From Cellulosilyticum sp. (GTDB lineage: Bacteria > Bacillota > Clostridia > Lachnospirales > Cellulosilyticaceae): 64,000 nt of DNA. Made by a program: the position numbers and the translations under genes. The notes below the pieces were generated by a model. The model worked only from the letters and a program-made list of their open reading frames with translations, did not search any database and had not been told where the DNA came from. Shown in pieces: positions 52,975-62,590 of this stretch (position 1 is the first letter of the stretch; every line of letters begins with the position of its first letter). The stretch is taken from NCBI GenBank assembly GCA_015058045.1, contig SVDC01000001.1, positions 62,001 through 126,000 on the forward strand. The letters are read 5' to 3'.

Positions 52975-53018
52975 TTGAATTATGCGTATAATTATACATT
53001 ATTCAAAAGTTATTTCAA
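52975..53018 (-). promoter_or_regulatory. argG promoter with candidate ArgR operator
   Basis: On the minus strand TTGAAA (53018-53013), 16 bases, TATAAT (52996-52991). The 32-base imperfect palindrome TTGAATTATGCG...CATTATTCAA at 52975-53006 straddles the -10 and its half sites resemble ARG boxes (TGAAT-type). The remaining 320 bases of this gap to the next gene hold no coding frame. Confidence 0.6.
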
Positions 53019-53336
53019 TACCTTTTGATAAAAAATAATAAAATATTAAAAATAAATAAATAAATAATTTGTTTGATAATAAATATGATGTAGATATTGA
53101 TGCACAAAAATAGAAGAGATATTAAGCTATGTTTTGAAAAGGGACTGAAATCATACCTTACAGCTATAATAGTAAATAGATGATTTAATGATTCAATTAT
53201 AAATGAGGATGATAGAAAAAGTTAGGATAATAGATAATTTTATAAAATACACATAACAGTGTTGTAATATAGAAAAGAAAAGCGAATTATAGTATACTTA
53301 AATTATCTTATTTATAGGTTTAAGGAGGGCAGAAAC

Positions 53337-54092
53337 ATGTCTAGTATTTTTAATTTAGATGCACCAATATGGGTGTTTATGAGTGAAGTGGCGGATATGA
53401 TCATTTTGGCATTATTATGGTGGATTTGCTGCTTAGGAATTATTACAATGGGAGCCTCTACAACAGCGTTATATTATGTATTAGGCAAAAAGATACGAAA
53501 AGAGCAAACATATGTTGCAAAAGATTTCTTTAAAAGTTTTACACAAAACTTTAAACAGTCTGTGCCATTATCTGTCGTTGTATCTATTGCTTTTGTGAGT
53601 CTAGCAATGTACATATCCTTTATTATAGGTAGCGTTCTTTCAGGAGAAGAGGGATCCTATTTAAAGTTCATTGTTCCAATTACAATTATATTTGCGTTTG
53701 AAGTTTTTAATTTTCATACTTATATTTGGGCATTGCTTTCACGTTTTGATATGCCTACAAAAGGCTTAATTAAAACAGCATTTATAATGACGCATAGACA
53801 TTTAATTGTAACTGTATGGAATCTCGTTGTTATTGGAATTGTTGTATATGGGATTATTAAGTTTCCAATTCTTATAGTAGTTGCACCAGCTCTTATTGTT
53901 TTTGGACAATCTTATATGATTCAACCGGTCTTTACAGGTTATATTGAAGCAGCTAATGCACCTGATGAGACGGAAGTTATAGAAGTTGAGGAAGATGATG
54001 ATTTAGAAGAGATAGATTCTGATGAATCAGTTATGGTGCTAAATATGAGTGAAGAAATAGTAAGTACAAAGTCCATAGATTTAGAAAAATAA
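53337..54092 (+). CDS. DUF624 / YesL-family membrane protein
   Basis: 251 residues with five or so membrane helices. The opening FNLDAPIWVFMSEVADMIIL and WWICCLGIITMGASTTALYYV segments are the recognisable DUF624 start, and KKIRKEQTYVAKDFFKSFTQ is the conserved first loop. These proteins often accompany carbohydrate ABC transporters but this one is alone. The last 50 residues are a highly acidic soluble tail (EVIEVEEDDDLEEIDSD). Role unknown. AAGGAGG ribosome site, terminator directly after the stop. Confidence 0.87.
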   Translation: MSSIFNLDAPIWVFMSEVADMIILALLWWICCLGIITMGASTTALYYVLGKKIRKEQTYVAKDFFKSFTQNFKQSVPLSVVVSIAFVSLAMYISFIIGSVLSGEEGSYLKFIVPITIIFAFEVFNFHTYIWALLSRFDMPTKGLIKTAFIMTHRHLIVTVWNLVVIGIVVYGIIKFPILIVVAPALIVFGQSYMIQPVFTGYIEAANAPDETEVIEVEEDDDLEEIDSDESVMVLNMSEEIVSTKSIDLEK

Positions 54093-54121
54093 GAAGGTGC
54101 CTTGAGCACCTTCTTATTTTG
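54091..54121 (+). terminator. Terminator of the DUF624 gene
   Basis: AAGAAGGTGC-CTTGA-GCACCTTCTT then ATTTT; the stop codon is at its foot. Confidence 0.92.
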
Positions 54122-54220
54122 GGTGGCATAGTAATACATAGAAATAAATGTTCTAAAAGGCGTTTAAATTTTATTCATATGCATTGGATATAATAAAAGA
54201 AAAAACAAAGAGGTGACGGA

Positions 54221-54568
54221 GTGGTACTAGATTTTATTATCAACATCTTATTGCTCATGGGGATTATTAGTCTATTTAATTTAGGAAGAGTATTGTTTAA
54301 GGTTAGAAAAATGATTAAAATGCATAAGGATAATCCAAATATACAAGGAATCTCTATTGTAAACGGTGAAGTGAAAGTGATTGAAAAGAAGCCTAGTGAA
54401 ATTCAGGTGATTCAAGAAGAACTTCCTAAAGTTATAGATGAGATGTGTGGCAAAGAAGTTAAAGAAGCAGACGCTTACCGCGTGGTAATAGATGGCAAAG
54501 AACATTGCTTTTGTTCTTGGGAATGTAGAGAAGCCTTTATAAATAAGGAGAAAAAAGAAGGAGTATAA
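54221..54568 (+). CDS. Membrane-anchored YHS/TRASH-like metal-binding protein
   Basis: 115 residues from GTG 54221 (GAGGTGACG upstream). An N-terminal membrane helix (IINILLLMGIISLFNLG) and a basic stretch (KVRKMIKMHK) precede a soluble part ending in a YHS/TRASH-like unit: MCGKEVKEADAYRVVI, then CFCSWECREAFI, with Cys residues at MCG, CFC and EC spaced as a metal site. Such domains bind heavy metals such as copper or zinc. Function in this organism is unknown. A hairpin follows the stop. Confidence 0.75.
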   Translation: MVLDFIINILLLMGIISLFNLGRVLFKVRKMIKMHKDNPNIQGISIVNGEVKVIEKKPSEIQVIQEELPKVIDEMCGKEVKEADAYRVVIDGKEHCFCSWECREAFINKEKKEGV

Positions 54569-54588
54569 AATTCCTTCTTTTTTTATGT
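54550..54588 (+). terminator. Terminator of the YHS-like gene
   Basis: AAAAAAGAAGGA / TCCTTCTTTTTT; the first arm overlaps the last codons. Confidence 0.88.
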
Positions 54589-54708
54589 TTAGATATAGGA
54601 TAAGAAAAAATGAATTTATTTTTTACTAATGGCAAAGATAATAGTATGGTATAATAATTAATTATATTAGGGACATTAAGATGCAGTTTGGAGGAAAGGG
54701 TTCAGAAA

Positions 54709-55938
54709 ATGAAAGTAGAGATTATTGCAATTGGAAATGAAGTAGTCTATGGACATACAGTGAATACAAATGCAAGTTATTTAGCAAAAGAAGTTCAAGC
54801 GCTTGGTATGCAACCTGTATATATGAGTGCATTATGTGATGATAGGCGTAGTATTAAAGAGGCAACTCAATTAGCCATGAAACGTTCAGACATTATTTTA
54901 TTTACAGGTGGATTAGGTCCAACACCGGATGATTTGACAAAAGAGGCTATTTGTGATGCCCTTGATTTAGCATTACAAGTTAGAGAAAAAGAGTTAGAAC
55001 AATTAAAATCTTACTTTAATAAACTAGGACGCAGAATGACAGTGAATAATGAAAAACAAGCTGCTTTTCCTAGTGAAGCAATTGTTTTACCTAATGACTG
55101 TGGTACGGCGCCAGGTATGGTAATAGAAAGAGAGGGACGAACACTGATTTTATTACCAGGTCCACCAAAGGAAATGAAAATGATGTTCTTTAAATATGTT
55201 AGACCTCTTTTACAAGAGAAATCTACATATAAGAGTGGTTCTTTAGATATTAAGTGTTTTGGAATAGGTGAAAGTGAACTAGCAGCGCGAATATCTCACC
55301 TCCTAGGTACACATGGCACAGTTACAGTAGCAACTTATATAGATGGAGGAGAGGTTGTTGTTCGTATTACAGCTTACGGTTATGATGAACAGGCATATCA
55401 AAAACCTATAGATGAGATGAAAAGTAAGGTGGAAAGCTGTTTAAGTGATTTTATTATAGGGTATAATGAGGATACACTAGAACAAAATGTTGTTAGTTTA
55501 CTACTAAAAAAACACTTAACAGTTTCAACGGTGGAATCTTGTACAGGTGGATTAATAGCAGCAACACTAGTGAATTGTAGTGGGGCATCAGGATGTTTAA
55601 ATGAAAGTATTGTGACTTATAGCAATGAGGCAAAGATGGCTTATGTAGGGGTTCAAAAAGAAACACTAGATAGTGTAGGAGCTGTAAGTGAAGAAACGGC
55701 TAGACAAATGGCAGAGGGCATTAGAAAAAGAGCAAATGTAGATATTGGACTGGCATCTACAGGGATTGCAGGACCAGGTGGGGGAACACCTACTAAGCCT
55801 GTTGGGCTTGTTTATATTGGGATTGCAATGAAAGAGCAAACAGAGGTTTTTAAGCTTCAATTAAATGGTTCAAGGCAAGAAGTACGTGAAAAGACCGTAA
55901 AGCATATTTTGTTTCAGCTTTATCAAAAATTGAAATAA
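54709..55938 (+). CDS. cinA: CinA, nicotinamide-nucleotide amidohydrolase / competence-damage protein
   Basis: 409 residues from ATG 54709; TTG 54688 is inside the ribosome-site region. The N-terminal MoCF_biosynth/COG1058 domain starts KVEIIAIGNEVVYGHT and has FTGGLGPTPDDLTKE near 65 and LLPGPPKEMKMMF near 150. The C-terminal amidohydrolase domain has STVESCTGGLIAA near 277 and STGIAGPGGGTPTKPVGLV near 350. It deaminates NMN and may hydrolyse ADP-ribose. It sits directly before recA, as in many Firmicutes, but recA has its own promoter here. Confidence 0.95.
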   Translation: MKVEIIAIGNEVVYGHTVNTNASYLAKEVQALGMQPVYMSALCDDRRSIKEATQLAMKRSDIILFTGGLGPTPDDLTKEAICDALDLALQVREKELEQLKSYFNKLGRRMTVNNEKQAAFPSEAIVLPNDCGTAPGMVIEREGRTLILLPGPPKEMKMMFFKYVRPLLQEKSTYKSGSLDIKCFGIGESELAARISHLLGTHGTVTVATYIDGGEVVVRITAYGYDEQAYQKPIDEMKSKVESCLSDFIIGYNEDTLEQNVVSLLLKKHLTVSTVESCTGGLIAATLVNCSGASGCLNESIVTYSNEAKMAYVGVQKETLDSVGAVSEETARQMAEGIRKRANVDIGLASTGIAGPGGGTPTKPVGLVYIGIAMKEQTEVFKLQLNGSRQEVREKTVKHILFQLYQKLK

Positions 55939-55945
55939 AATATAC

Positions 55946-55974
55946 TTGCCAGAATAAAAAAAGTTAGTTATAAT
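55946..55974 (+). promoter_or_regulatory. recA promoter
   Basis: TTGCCA (55946-55951), 17-base spacer, TATAAT (55969-55974), starting 8 bases after the cinA stop. Confidence 0.82.
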
Positions 55975-55981
55975 GAATTTA

Positions 55982-55993
55982 GAACAAATGTTC
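55982..55993. promoter_or_regulatory. SOS (LexA) box of recA
   Basis: GAACAAATGTTC matches the Gram-positive LexA consensus GAAC-N4-GTTC perfectly and sits at the expected transcription start, just downstream of the -10 box. Confidence 0.9.
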
Positions 55994-56014
55994 GATTAAA
56001 AATGAGGTGAGAAA

Positions 56015-57076
56015 ATGAACGATGAATCAAAAAAGGCATTAGATGCTGCCATTTCACAGATACAGAAACAATTTGGTAAAGGCTCTATTATGAAATTAGG
56101 GGAAGCTACAGATACAACAGTTCAAACTTTCCCAACAGGCTCATTAAGTTTAGATATTGCTTTAGGAGTAGGTGGTATTCCTAAAGGAAGAATTATTGAA
56201 ATTTATGGACCAGAATCATCAGGTAAAACAACTGTAACACTTCATATGATTGCTGAAGTACAAAAGCAAGGTGGCGTAGCAGCTTTTATTGATGCAGAGC
56301 ATGCACTAGATCCATCTTATGCAAGTAAATTAGGTGTAGATATTGACGAACTTTATATTTCACAACCTGATAATGGTGAACAGGCATTAGAAATTGCTGA
56401 GACAATGGTGCGTTCAGGTGCAATTGATATTATTGTTGTCGATTCAGTTGCAGCCTTAGTACCACGTGCAGAAATTGAAGGGGATATGGGAGATTCTCAT
56501 ATGGGACTTCAGGCAAGATTAATGTCACAAGCACTTAGAAAATTAACAGGTGTTATTAGTAAATCTAAGTGTGCGGTTATCTTTATTAACCAGTTACGTG
56601 ATAAAGTAGGGGTTATGTTTGGTAGTCCAGAAACAACAACAGGTGGTAAAGCACTTAAATTCTATGCTTCTGTTAGAATGGATGTACGTAAAATAGAAAC
56701 ACTTAAACAAAGTAATGAATTTATTGGAAGTCGTACACGTGTTAAAATTGTTAAAAATAAAGTAGCACCACCTTTCCAACAGGCAGAATTTGATATTATG
56801 TATGGAGAAGGGATTTCACAAGAAGGGGATGTATTAGATTTAGCAGCTAATATTGATATCGTCAATAAAAGTGGTGCATGGTACTCTTATGGAGATCTTC
56901 GTTTAGGACAAGGGCGTGAAAATGCTAAACAATATATTAAAGAAAATCCTGAATTATTATTTGAAATTGAAAATAAAGTTAGGGAGCATTATGGCATTAA
57001 AGCCCTAGAGGGTGATTTTGTAGCTGCACATCATGAAGCAGCATCAGATCAGTTTAAAGAAGAAAATGAAGAATAG
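56015..57076 (+). CDS. recA: RecA recombinase
   Basis: 353 residues. Walker [11 protein letters not shown] near residue 66, [12 protein letters not shown] near 94, [20 protein letters not shown] near 140 (Walker B and L1), [20 protein letters not shown] near 192 (L2) and [12 protein letters not shown] are all present. It forms ATP-dependent filaments on single-stranded DNA, catalyses strand exchange and triggers LexA self-cleavage. GAGGTGAG ribosome site. The SOS box just upstream shows damage control. Confidence 0.98.
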   Translation: MNDESKKALDAAISQIQKQFGKGSIMKLGEATDTTVQTFPTGSLSLDIALGVGGIPKGRIIEIYGPESSGKTTVTLHMIAEVQKQGGVAAFIDAEHALDPSYASKLGVDIDELYISQPDNGEQALEIAETMVRSGAIDIIVVDSVAALVPRAEIEGDMGDSHMGLQARLMSQALRKLTGVISKSKCAVIFINQLRDKVGVMFGSPETTTGGKALKFYASVRMDVRKIETLKQSNEFIGSRTRVKIVKNKVAPPFQQAEFDIMYGEGISQEGDVLDLAANIDIVNKSGAWYSYGDLRLGQGRENAKQYIKENPELLFEIENKVREHYGIKALEGDFVAAHHEAASDQFKEENEE

Positions 57077-57083
57077 AGCTTAG

Positions 57084-57117
57084 TAAAAAAGATAGAAGAA
57101 ATTCTATCTTTTTTTGC
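57084..57117 (+). terminator. recA terminator
   Basis: AAAAAAGATAG / CTATCTTTTTTT hairpin. Confidence 0.88.
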
Positions 57118-57151
57118 GATTACTAACCAGAAAACGTAATAATCGCTAAGC

Positions 57152-57180
57152 TTGACAGCATTTTTAAAAAGTTATACAAT
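57152..57180 (+). promoter_or_regulatory. Promoter of the RNase Y gene
   Basis: TTGACA (57152-57157), 17-base spacer, TACAAT (57175-57180). Confidence 0.85.
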
Positions 57181-57205
57181 TATAATGTTATTTGCACATT
57201 AATAT

Positions 57206-58777
57206 TTGTGGGAGGTGGTAAAGATAGTAGATTTAACAATCATCATAGGATTAATTTTTGTTGTTGTAATTGTTGGAATAGTAGCCTTTTTTAGCGGCTT
57301 TTCTTATAGAAAACGTCAAGCTGAAGCCCAAATTGGATCGGCTGAAGAAAAGTCTAGAAAGATTATAGACGACGCTATTAAAGCCGGAGAAGCTAAGAAG
57401 AGAGAGATATTATTAGAAGCAAAAGAAGAGAATATTAAACTTAAAAATGAATTAGACAAAGAAGTACGTGAAAGAAGAAATGAGTTACAACAGTTAGAAA
57501 AGCGACTTGTTCATAAAGAAGAGAATCTTGATAAGAAAAATAGTGCCATAGAGCAAAAAGAAGAGCAACTTCAAAGAAAAATGGATAAAGTTGAAAAAAC
57601 AAAGGATGAAGTTGAAGCACTTAGGGAAAAACAACTTCAAGAGCTAGAACGTATTTCAGGTTTAACTTTAACAGAAGCTAAGCAGTACCTTCTAAGAACT
57701 ATTGAAGAAGAAGTAAAACATGAATCAGCTATCATGATTAAAGACATAGAAGCAAAAACAAAGTTAGAAGCAGAAAAGAAAGCAAGAGAAATTATTACCA
57801 ATGCGATTCAAAAATGTGCTGTAGATCATGTGGTAGATACAACTGTATCTGTTGTACCATTACCTAATGATGAAATGAAAGGTCGTATTATAGGACGTGA
57901 AGGTAGAAATATTCGTACACTTGAGACTTTAACAGGTATTGATTTAATTATTGATGATACACCTGAGGCAGTTATTTTATCAGGATTCGATCCAATACGT
58001 CGTGAAATTGCACGTATTGCATTAGAAAAACTTATTGTAGATGGACGTATTCATCCAGCGCGAATTGAGGAAATGGTCGAAAAAGCGAAAAAAGAAGTTG
58101 AAGTTATTATCCGTGAAGAAGGAGAGGCTGCAACATTTGAGACAGGTGTACATGGTTTACATCCAGAGATTATTCGCTTATTAGGTAAAATGAAGTTTAG
58201 AACAAGCTATGGTCAAAATGTTCTTCGCCATTCTATAGAAGTTTCTAATTTGGCAGGACTTATGGCAAGTGAGTTAGGTTTAGATGTACGTCTAGCAAAA
58301 CGTGCAGGTCTTCTACATGATATTGGTAAGTCTGTGGATTATGAAGTAGAAGGTTCACATGTTACAATTGGTGCAAATCTATGTAGAAAATATGGAGAAA
58401 ATGCCATTGTTATTAATGCAGTAGAAGCGCACCATGGAGATGTAGATCCTGAAACCGCTATTGCAGTTATTGTTCAAGCCGCAGATACTATTTCAGCTGC
58501 AAGACCAGGGGCAAGACGTGAAACATTAGAAACCTATATTAAACGTTTACAAAAACTAGAGGAAATTGCAACTTCCTTTAAGGGTGTAGATAAATCATAT
58601 GCTATACAAGCAGGCCGTGAAGTACGTATTATGGTTGTTCCAGATGAAGTTGACGATAACGGACTTGTACTTCTCGCAAGAGATGTAACAAAACGTATTG
58701 AAAGTGATTTAGAATATCCAGGACAGATTAAAGTAAGTATTATACGTGAAACGCGTGCAACAGAATATGCAAAATAA
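57206..58777 (+). CDS. rny: Ribonuclease Y
   Basis: About 517-523 residues. N-terminal membrane helix ([18 protein letters not shown]), long coiled coil to about residue 190, KH domain with [17 protein letters not shown] near 225, and HD domain with [17 protein letters not shown] near 370 and [11 protein letters not shown] near 408, the metal site. It initiates mRNA decay at the membrane. The start is unclear: TTG 57206 has no ribosome site, while GGGAGGTGG at 57210-57218 is best placed for an ATA at 57224 or, tightly, GTG 57215. I give the outermost frame limit. Confidence 0.93.
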   Translation: MWEVVKIVDLTIIIGLIFVVVIVGIVAFFSGFSYRKRQAEAQIGSAEEKSRKIIDDAIKAGEAKKREILLEAKEENIKLKNELDKEVRERRNELQQLEKRLVHKEENLDKKNSAIEQKEEQLQRKMDKVEKTKDEVEALREKQLQELERISGLTLTEAKQYLLRTIEEEVKHESAIMIKDIEAKTKLEAEKKAREIITNAIQKCAVDHVVDTTVSVVPLPNDEMKGRIIGREGRNIRTLETLTGIDLIIDDTPEAVILSGFDPIRREIARIALEKLIVDGRIHPARIEEMVEKAKKEVEVIIREEGEAATFETGVHGLHPEIIRLLGKMKFRTSYGQNVLRHSIEVSNLAGLMASELGLDVRLAKRAGLLHDIGKSVDYEVEGSHVTIGANLCRKYGENAIVINAVEAHHGDVDPETAIAVIVQAADTISAARPGARRETLETYIKRLQKLEEIATSFKGVDKSYAIQAGREVRIMVVPDEVDDNGLVLLARDVTKRIESDLEYPGQIKVSIIRETRATEYAK

Positions 58778-58781
58778 TATA

Positions 58782-58816
58782 TAAAAAAGAAGTAGAGTTA
58801 TTCTGCTTCTTTTTTT
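58782..58816 (+). terminator. rny terminator
   Basis: AAAAAAGAAGTAGA / TTCTGCTTCTTTTTTT hairpin (one mismatch and wobble pairs). Confidence 0.82.
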
Positions 58817-58857
58817 GTATATTATTTAAAAAAAGAGGAAGAATAATAAAAGTACAG

Positions 58858-58900
58858 TATAATCGAACAAATATATGGAAATAAGATATAATGTTCGAAA
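58858..58900 (+). promoter_or_regulatory. PurR PurBox pair at the purB promoter
   Basis: CGAACA (58864-58869) and its inverted copy TGTTCG (58892-58897) lie 22 bases apart, each in the AWWWCCGAACWWT-type context; the second, read on the minus strand, is ATTTTCGAACATTAT. They overlap two TATAAT boxes (58858-58863 and 58887-58892). Inverted PurBoxes before a purine gene indicate PurR repression. Confidence 0.6.
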
Positions 58901-58970
58901 ATGGATTGCGTTTTTGGTGGATTAAAATTATAATAAGAGTAACAATACATAACAATGAAAGGAAATAGTT

Positions 58971-60401
58971 ATGAGAAATGCTTACAAAAGCCCTTTACAG
59001 GGAAGATATGCTAGTAAAGAAATGCTTTATTTATTTTCGGAAGATAAGAAGTTTAAGACATGGCGTAAGCTATGGGTTATTTTAGCTGAAACAGAACATG
59101 AGTTAGGGCTAAATGTAACAGCAGAGCAAGTAGAAGAATTAAAGAAATACAGTGAAGAAATAAACTATGAAGTAGCTGAAAATTGGGAAAGAAAAGTACG
59201 TCATGATGTTATGGCACATGTACATGCTTATGGTGAACAGGCAACAACTGCCATGCCAATTATTCATCTAGGAGCAACAAGTTGTTATGTTGGAGATAAT
59301 ACAGATCTTATCATTATGTATGAAGCCCTCGAAGTGATTAGAAAAAAACTCATTAATGTAATTGATAAATTAGCAAAGTTTGCTGATGAATATAAAGAGA
59401 TGCCAACATTAGGTTTTACCCATTTACAACCTGCACAGCTTACTACAGTTGGTAAACGTGCAACACTATGGATTCAAGATTTATGGTTAGATTTACAAGA
59501 GGTTGACCATATATTAGCACATAAACGATTAAGAGGTGCTAAAGGTACAACAGGAACACAAGCCACTTTCTTAAATTTATTTGAAGGTGATTATGAAAAA
59601 GTTAAAAAGTTAGATGAGACGATTGCTAAGAAGTTAGGATATGAAGAAGTCTACCCAGTAACAGGACAAACTTATTCTAGAAAGTTTGATTCTATTATGT
59701 TAAATGTACTTAGCAATGTAGCTCAATCAGCTTATAAGTTTAGTAATGATATTCGTATTTTGCAGCATTTAAAAGAAATTGAGGAACCTTTTGAAAAAAC
59801 ACAAATTGGATCATCCGCTATGGCATATAAACGTAATCCAATGAGAAGTGAGCGTATTTCTTCACTGGCTAGATATGTATTATGTGATGCATTAAATCCT
59901 GCGATCACAGCATCTACACAGTGGTTTGAAAGAACATTAGATGATAGTGCCAATAAACGTATTTCTATATCGGAGGCATTTTTAGCAGTAGATGCAATTT
60001 TAGAAATCTATATGAATGTAGCAGATGGATTAGTTGTTTATCCAAAAGTTATTCATAAGCATATTATGGCAGAGTTACCTTTTATGGCAACGGAAGTGAT
60101 TTTAATGGAAGGTGTAAAACGTGGTGGAGATAGACAAGAGCTTCATGAGCGTATTCGTGTACTTTCTATGGAAGCAGCTGCTCAGGTAAAACAAGAAGGT
60201 AAAGAAAATGATTTAATTGAACGTATTTTAAAAGATAACCATTTTAAGATGTCAGAAGAAGAAATCCATCATATCTTAAAGCCGGAAAACTTTATTGGTT
60301 GTGCCGCATTACAAGTGGATGATTTCCTTCAAAATGTTATTGCACCAGTTCTTAAAGAAAATGAAAATATATTAGGTGCAGATGGGGAAGTTCGCGTTTA
60401 A
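58971..60401 (+). CDS. purB: Adenylosuccinate lyase
   Basis: 476 residues with the longer Clostridia/eukaryote-type sequence. The superfamily signature GSSAMAYKRNPMRSER is near residue 280 with the catalytic Ser; HDVMAHVHAYGEQATT near 82 and GFTHLQPAQLTTVGKRA near 148 provide the acid/base His and substrate contacts. It splits SAICAR and adenylosuccinate, releasing fumarate, in purine synthesis. AAAGGAAATAG upstream. PurBox-like sites precede it. Confidence 0.96.
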   Translation: MRNAYKSPLQGRYASKEMLYLFSEDKKFKTWRKLWVILAETEHELGLNVTAEQVEELKKYSEEINYEVAENWERKVRHDVMAHVHAYGEQATTAMPIIHLGATSCYVGDNTDLIIMYEALEVIRKKLINVIDKLAKFADEYKEMPTLGFTHLQPAQLTTVGKRATLWIQDLWLDLQEVDHILAHKRLRGAKGTTGTQATFLNLFEGDYEKVKKLDETIAKKLGYEEVYPVTGQTYSRKFDSIMLNVLSNVAQSAYKFSNDIRILQHLKEIEEPFEKTQIGSSAMAYKRNPMRSERISSLARYVLCDALNPAITASTQWFERTLDDSANKRISISEAFLAVDAILEIYMNVADGLVVYPKVIHKHIMAELPFMATEVILMEGVKRGGDRQELHERIRVLSMEAAAQVKQEGKENDLIERILKDNHFKMSEEEIHHILKPENFIGCAALQVDDFLQNVIAPVLKENENILGADGEVRV

Positions 60402-60404
60402 TAA

Positions 60405-60437
60405 ATAAAAAAGATGACATTATGTCATCTTTTTTTG
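60405..60437. terminator. purB terminator
   Basis: AAAAAAGATGACA-TTA-TGTCATCTTTTTTT hairpin. Confidence 0.92.
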
Positions 60438-60485
60438 TGGAGTTTATTCCTTTATAGGAATGTATATGTAGAGAAGGTGCAGACT

Positions 60486-60911
60486 TTATAAAATAGGAAT
60501 AACTAAAAGGCGGACACCTTGTACACCTATAACTTTGACATGGGTGCCTACTTTAAGTTTATATGAAGAAATAGCGGACCAAGTTTCATTGTTAAGACAT
60601 ACCAAGCCGCTTTCGAAAGGCATGGAGCCATTTGTTTTTGTGACAATACCAATTTGATTAATAAGACTATCTGTATTTATAGATCTTGAAATGGACATGT
60701 GAGTCTTGGATGGAACAAGATGAGTCATGATAAGGTGTATTAGAAAAGTCAATAACAACAAACAAGTTGTTTCAAGCAAAAGATTATTTAGAAAAAATGA
60801 GATGAGCAGTATACAACTAGAGGCGCTTAAAAAGTAAAAAATAAGGGGACCGGGATAGCGATAAGTAGAAATTAGAAGTATAATGACAATAATAAGCCAT
60901 ACTTGCCACAT
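60486..60911 (-). CDS. Short NfeD-like membrane protein
   Basis: 141 residues from ATG 60911 (AAAGGAG upstream); a longer in-frame extension to 61064 runs into the divergent gene. Two or three membrane helices (VWLIIVIILLISTY, PLIFYFLSASSCILLISFFL, LLLLTFLIHLIM) precede a C-terminal OB-like domain in which GLVCLNNETWSAIS and GTHVKVIGVQGVRLLVIPI follow the NfeD consensus of Trp-Ala-Ser and a V-x-V-x2-V-x-G-x2-L-x-V strand. NfeD proteins usually sit next to a stomatin/flotillin gene, which is not here. Function: membrane organisation partner, inferred. Confidence 0.75.
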   Translation of the reverse strand: MWQVWLIIVIILLISTYRYPGPLIFYFLSASSCILLISFFLNNLLLETTCLLLLTFLIHLIMTHLVPSKTHMSISRSINTDSLINQIGIVTKTNGSMPFESGLVCLNNETWSAISSYKLKVGTHVKVIGVQGVRLLVIPIL

Positions 60912-61017
60912 GCTTTTCTCCTTTCTTAGTAGTGGTTTAATTACAAGTATAGCATAAATTGGAAGAAAAGCAAAAGAATCATATAGAATGGCTAAATATA
61001 AATGGAGGAATGAGTAA

Positions 61018-61818
61018 ATGAAGATAATTGGTTTTATTGGGGCAGGAAATATGGGAGGTGCCATGGCAAAGGCATGTGCTAAAGCTATGGAAGAGAATGT
61101 ATGGATTTTCGACGCTAATCCTAATGTCTATAAAATGTTTAAAGGAGAGGCTTCTATTTGTGTGGCTTCTAGTATAGAAGAGTTGATGGGAAAATGTGAT
61201 TATGTGGTGATGTCTGTAAAACCACAGTATTACCCAGAAGTAGGAGTAGAGGTGAAAAAAAATATAGCAAATCATCATATTGTTGTTACAGTAGCACCAA
61301 GCTATACACTAGGTGATATGAAAAACTTACTAGGAGAATCTGCTAAAGTTGTACGTACCATGCCAAATACACCGGCCTTGGTTGGAGAAGGAATTACAGC
61401 GTATTGTTATAATAAACAGGAGATTGATGGGATGGAGTTACAAGATTTCATAAGTTATTTCGAGAGTTTTGGGAAACTCGTTGAAATTAATGAAGGACTT
61501 ATGCCAGCTGTTGTTGCGGCAACAGGAAGTTCACCTGCATATGTTTATATGTTTATTGAAGCAATGGCAGATGCAGCTGTAAGTTTTGGGATGCCAAGAA
61601 GTGTAGCATATGAAATGGTAGCCCAAGCAGTAAAAGGTTCTGCTGATATGGTATTAAAAACAGGTGAACATCCTGGAGTATTAAAAGATGCAGTAACATC
61701 ACCAGGAGGTACAACAATAAAAGCTGTACTCGCAATGGAAGAGGCTGGATTTAGAAACAGTGTCATTAAAGGGATGGAAGCTTGCTATAAGCAAGTTATA
61801 GATATGTCTAAACATTAA
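61018..61818 (+). CDS. proC: Pyrroline-5-carboxylate reductase
   Basis: 266 residues. NAD(P)-binding GFIGAGNMGGAMAKAC at residue 5, VVMSVKPQYYPEV near 62, VVRTMPNTPALVGEG near 112, AATGSSPAYVYMFIEAMADA near 163 and the conserved TSPGGTTIKAV near 222. It makes proline from pyrroline-5-carboxylate. The ATG has GGAGG upstream. It is divergent from the NfeD-like gene and 70 bases ahead of spoIIM, without a clear terminator between. Confidence 0.96.
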   Translation: MKIIGFIGAGNMGGAMAKACAKAMEENVWIFDANPNVYKMFKGEASICVASSIEELMGKCDYVVMSVKPQYYPEVGVEVKKNIANHHIVVTVAPSYTLGDMKNLLGESAKVVRTMPNTPALVGEGITAYCYNKQEIDGMELQDFISYFESFGKLVEINEGLMPAVVAATGSSPAYVYMFIEAMADAAVSFGMPRSVAYEMVAQAVKGSADMVLKTGEHPGVLKDAVTSPGGTTIKAVLAMEEAGFRNSVIKGMEACYKQVIDMSKH

Positions 61819-61890
61819 AAGGCTAGAGGTATATTCATGCTTGGTTCATCATAATTTATATTAGGGAGCAAGGTTTATGAGAGGGTGAAT

Positions 61891-62445
61891 ATGATGAACA
61901 ATCAAAAAACATGGAAAGAGATATTAGAAAGTAAGAAAAGTGTACTCTTATTATTGGTTTTAGCCATAGTAAGTAGTACACTTTATGCTATTTATTTGAA
62001 GCAACATCAGCAAATGGATTTGACCTACTTGGAGCAATATTTAAAGGAAAGTGATCTGTATATAGCATTAGATTTAAAAAGTATATCTCAGGTATTTATA
62101 AGTTATTTTAAGAGATATGTTATAGTATGGTTAATGGGAGGGATTGTTTTTTTGGCGCCTGCAGCAATTGGAATAAGTTTTATGGAACTATTTGCATATG
62201 GTTTTTCTATGACAAGTTTGTACCTTGAATATGGTATAAAAGGTGTATGGATGGCGGGTGGCTTATTTTTGTTACAAGGAACTGTGTTTTGTGTCTTATT
62301 GTTAGAAATTGTTGAGGTTATATTGAAAAGAAAACAATTTTTTAGTACAGAAATAACTAAGAGTTATGGAGTATATCTTTTGAAAGGAGTAAGTGGTTGT
62401 GTGTTGGTTGTGCTACTTGAAATAATTGTAACAAATTTGGTATAA
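61891..62445 (+). CDS. spoIIM: Stage II sporulation protein M
   Basis: About 185 residues from ATG 61891 (GAGAGGGTGAAT upstream). Five membrane helices in SpoIIM order: KSVLLLLVLAIVSSTLYAI, the region after YFKRYVIVWLMGGIVFLAPA, the conserved IGISFMELFAYGFSMTSLYL and GIKGVWMAGGLFLLQGT segments, and a final VLVVLLEIIV. With SpoIID and SpoIIP it drives septal peptidoglycan remodelling during engulfment. Its presence shows that the organism sporulates. A flagellar operon starts downstream. Confidence 0.9.
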   Translation: MMNNQKTWKEILESKKSVLLLLVLAIVSSTLYAIYLKQHQQMDLTYLEQYLKESDLYIALDLKSISQVFISYFKRYVIVWLMGGIVFLAPAAIGISFMELFAYGFSMTSLYLEYGIKGVWMAGGLFLLQGTVFCVLLLEIVEVILKRKQFFSTEITKSYGVYLLKGVSGCVLVVLLEIIVTNLV

Positions 62446-62590
62446 TATAGCATATGTACTAGGAAGTCTTATTATATAGAAGTGAGAATGTAACAATTAA
62501 AAGGGAGAGGGTGGTACAAAAAATAGTAATTAATATAAAAGAAACTTTTGAAAATTCAGAAAATAAATACTGATGCTTTGACAATAATTA

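Noticed and set aside
58864-58897. SOS box before purB because of CGAAC half sites
   Set aside because: The spacing of 22 bases does not fit GAAC-N4-GTTC; the PurBox interpretation fits the gene and the flanks better.
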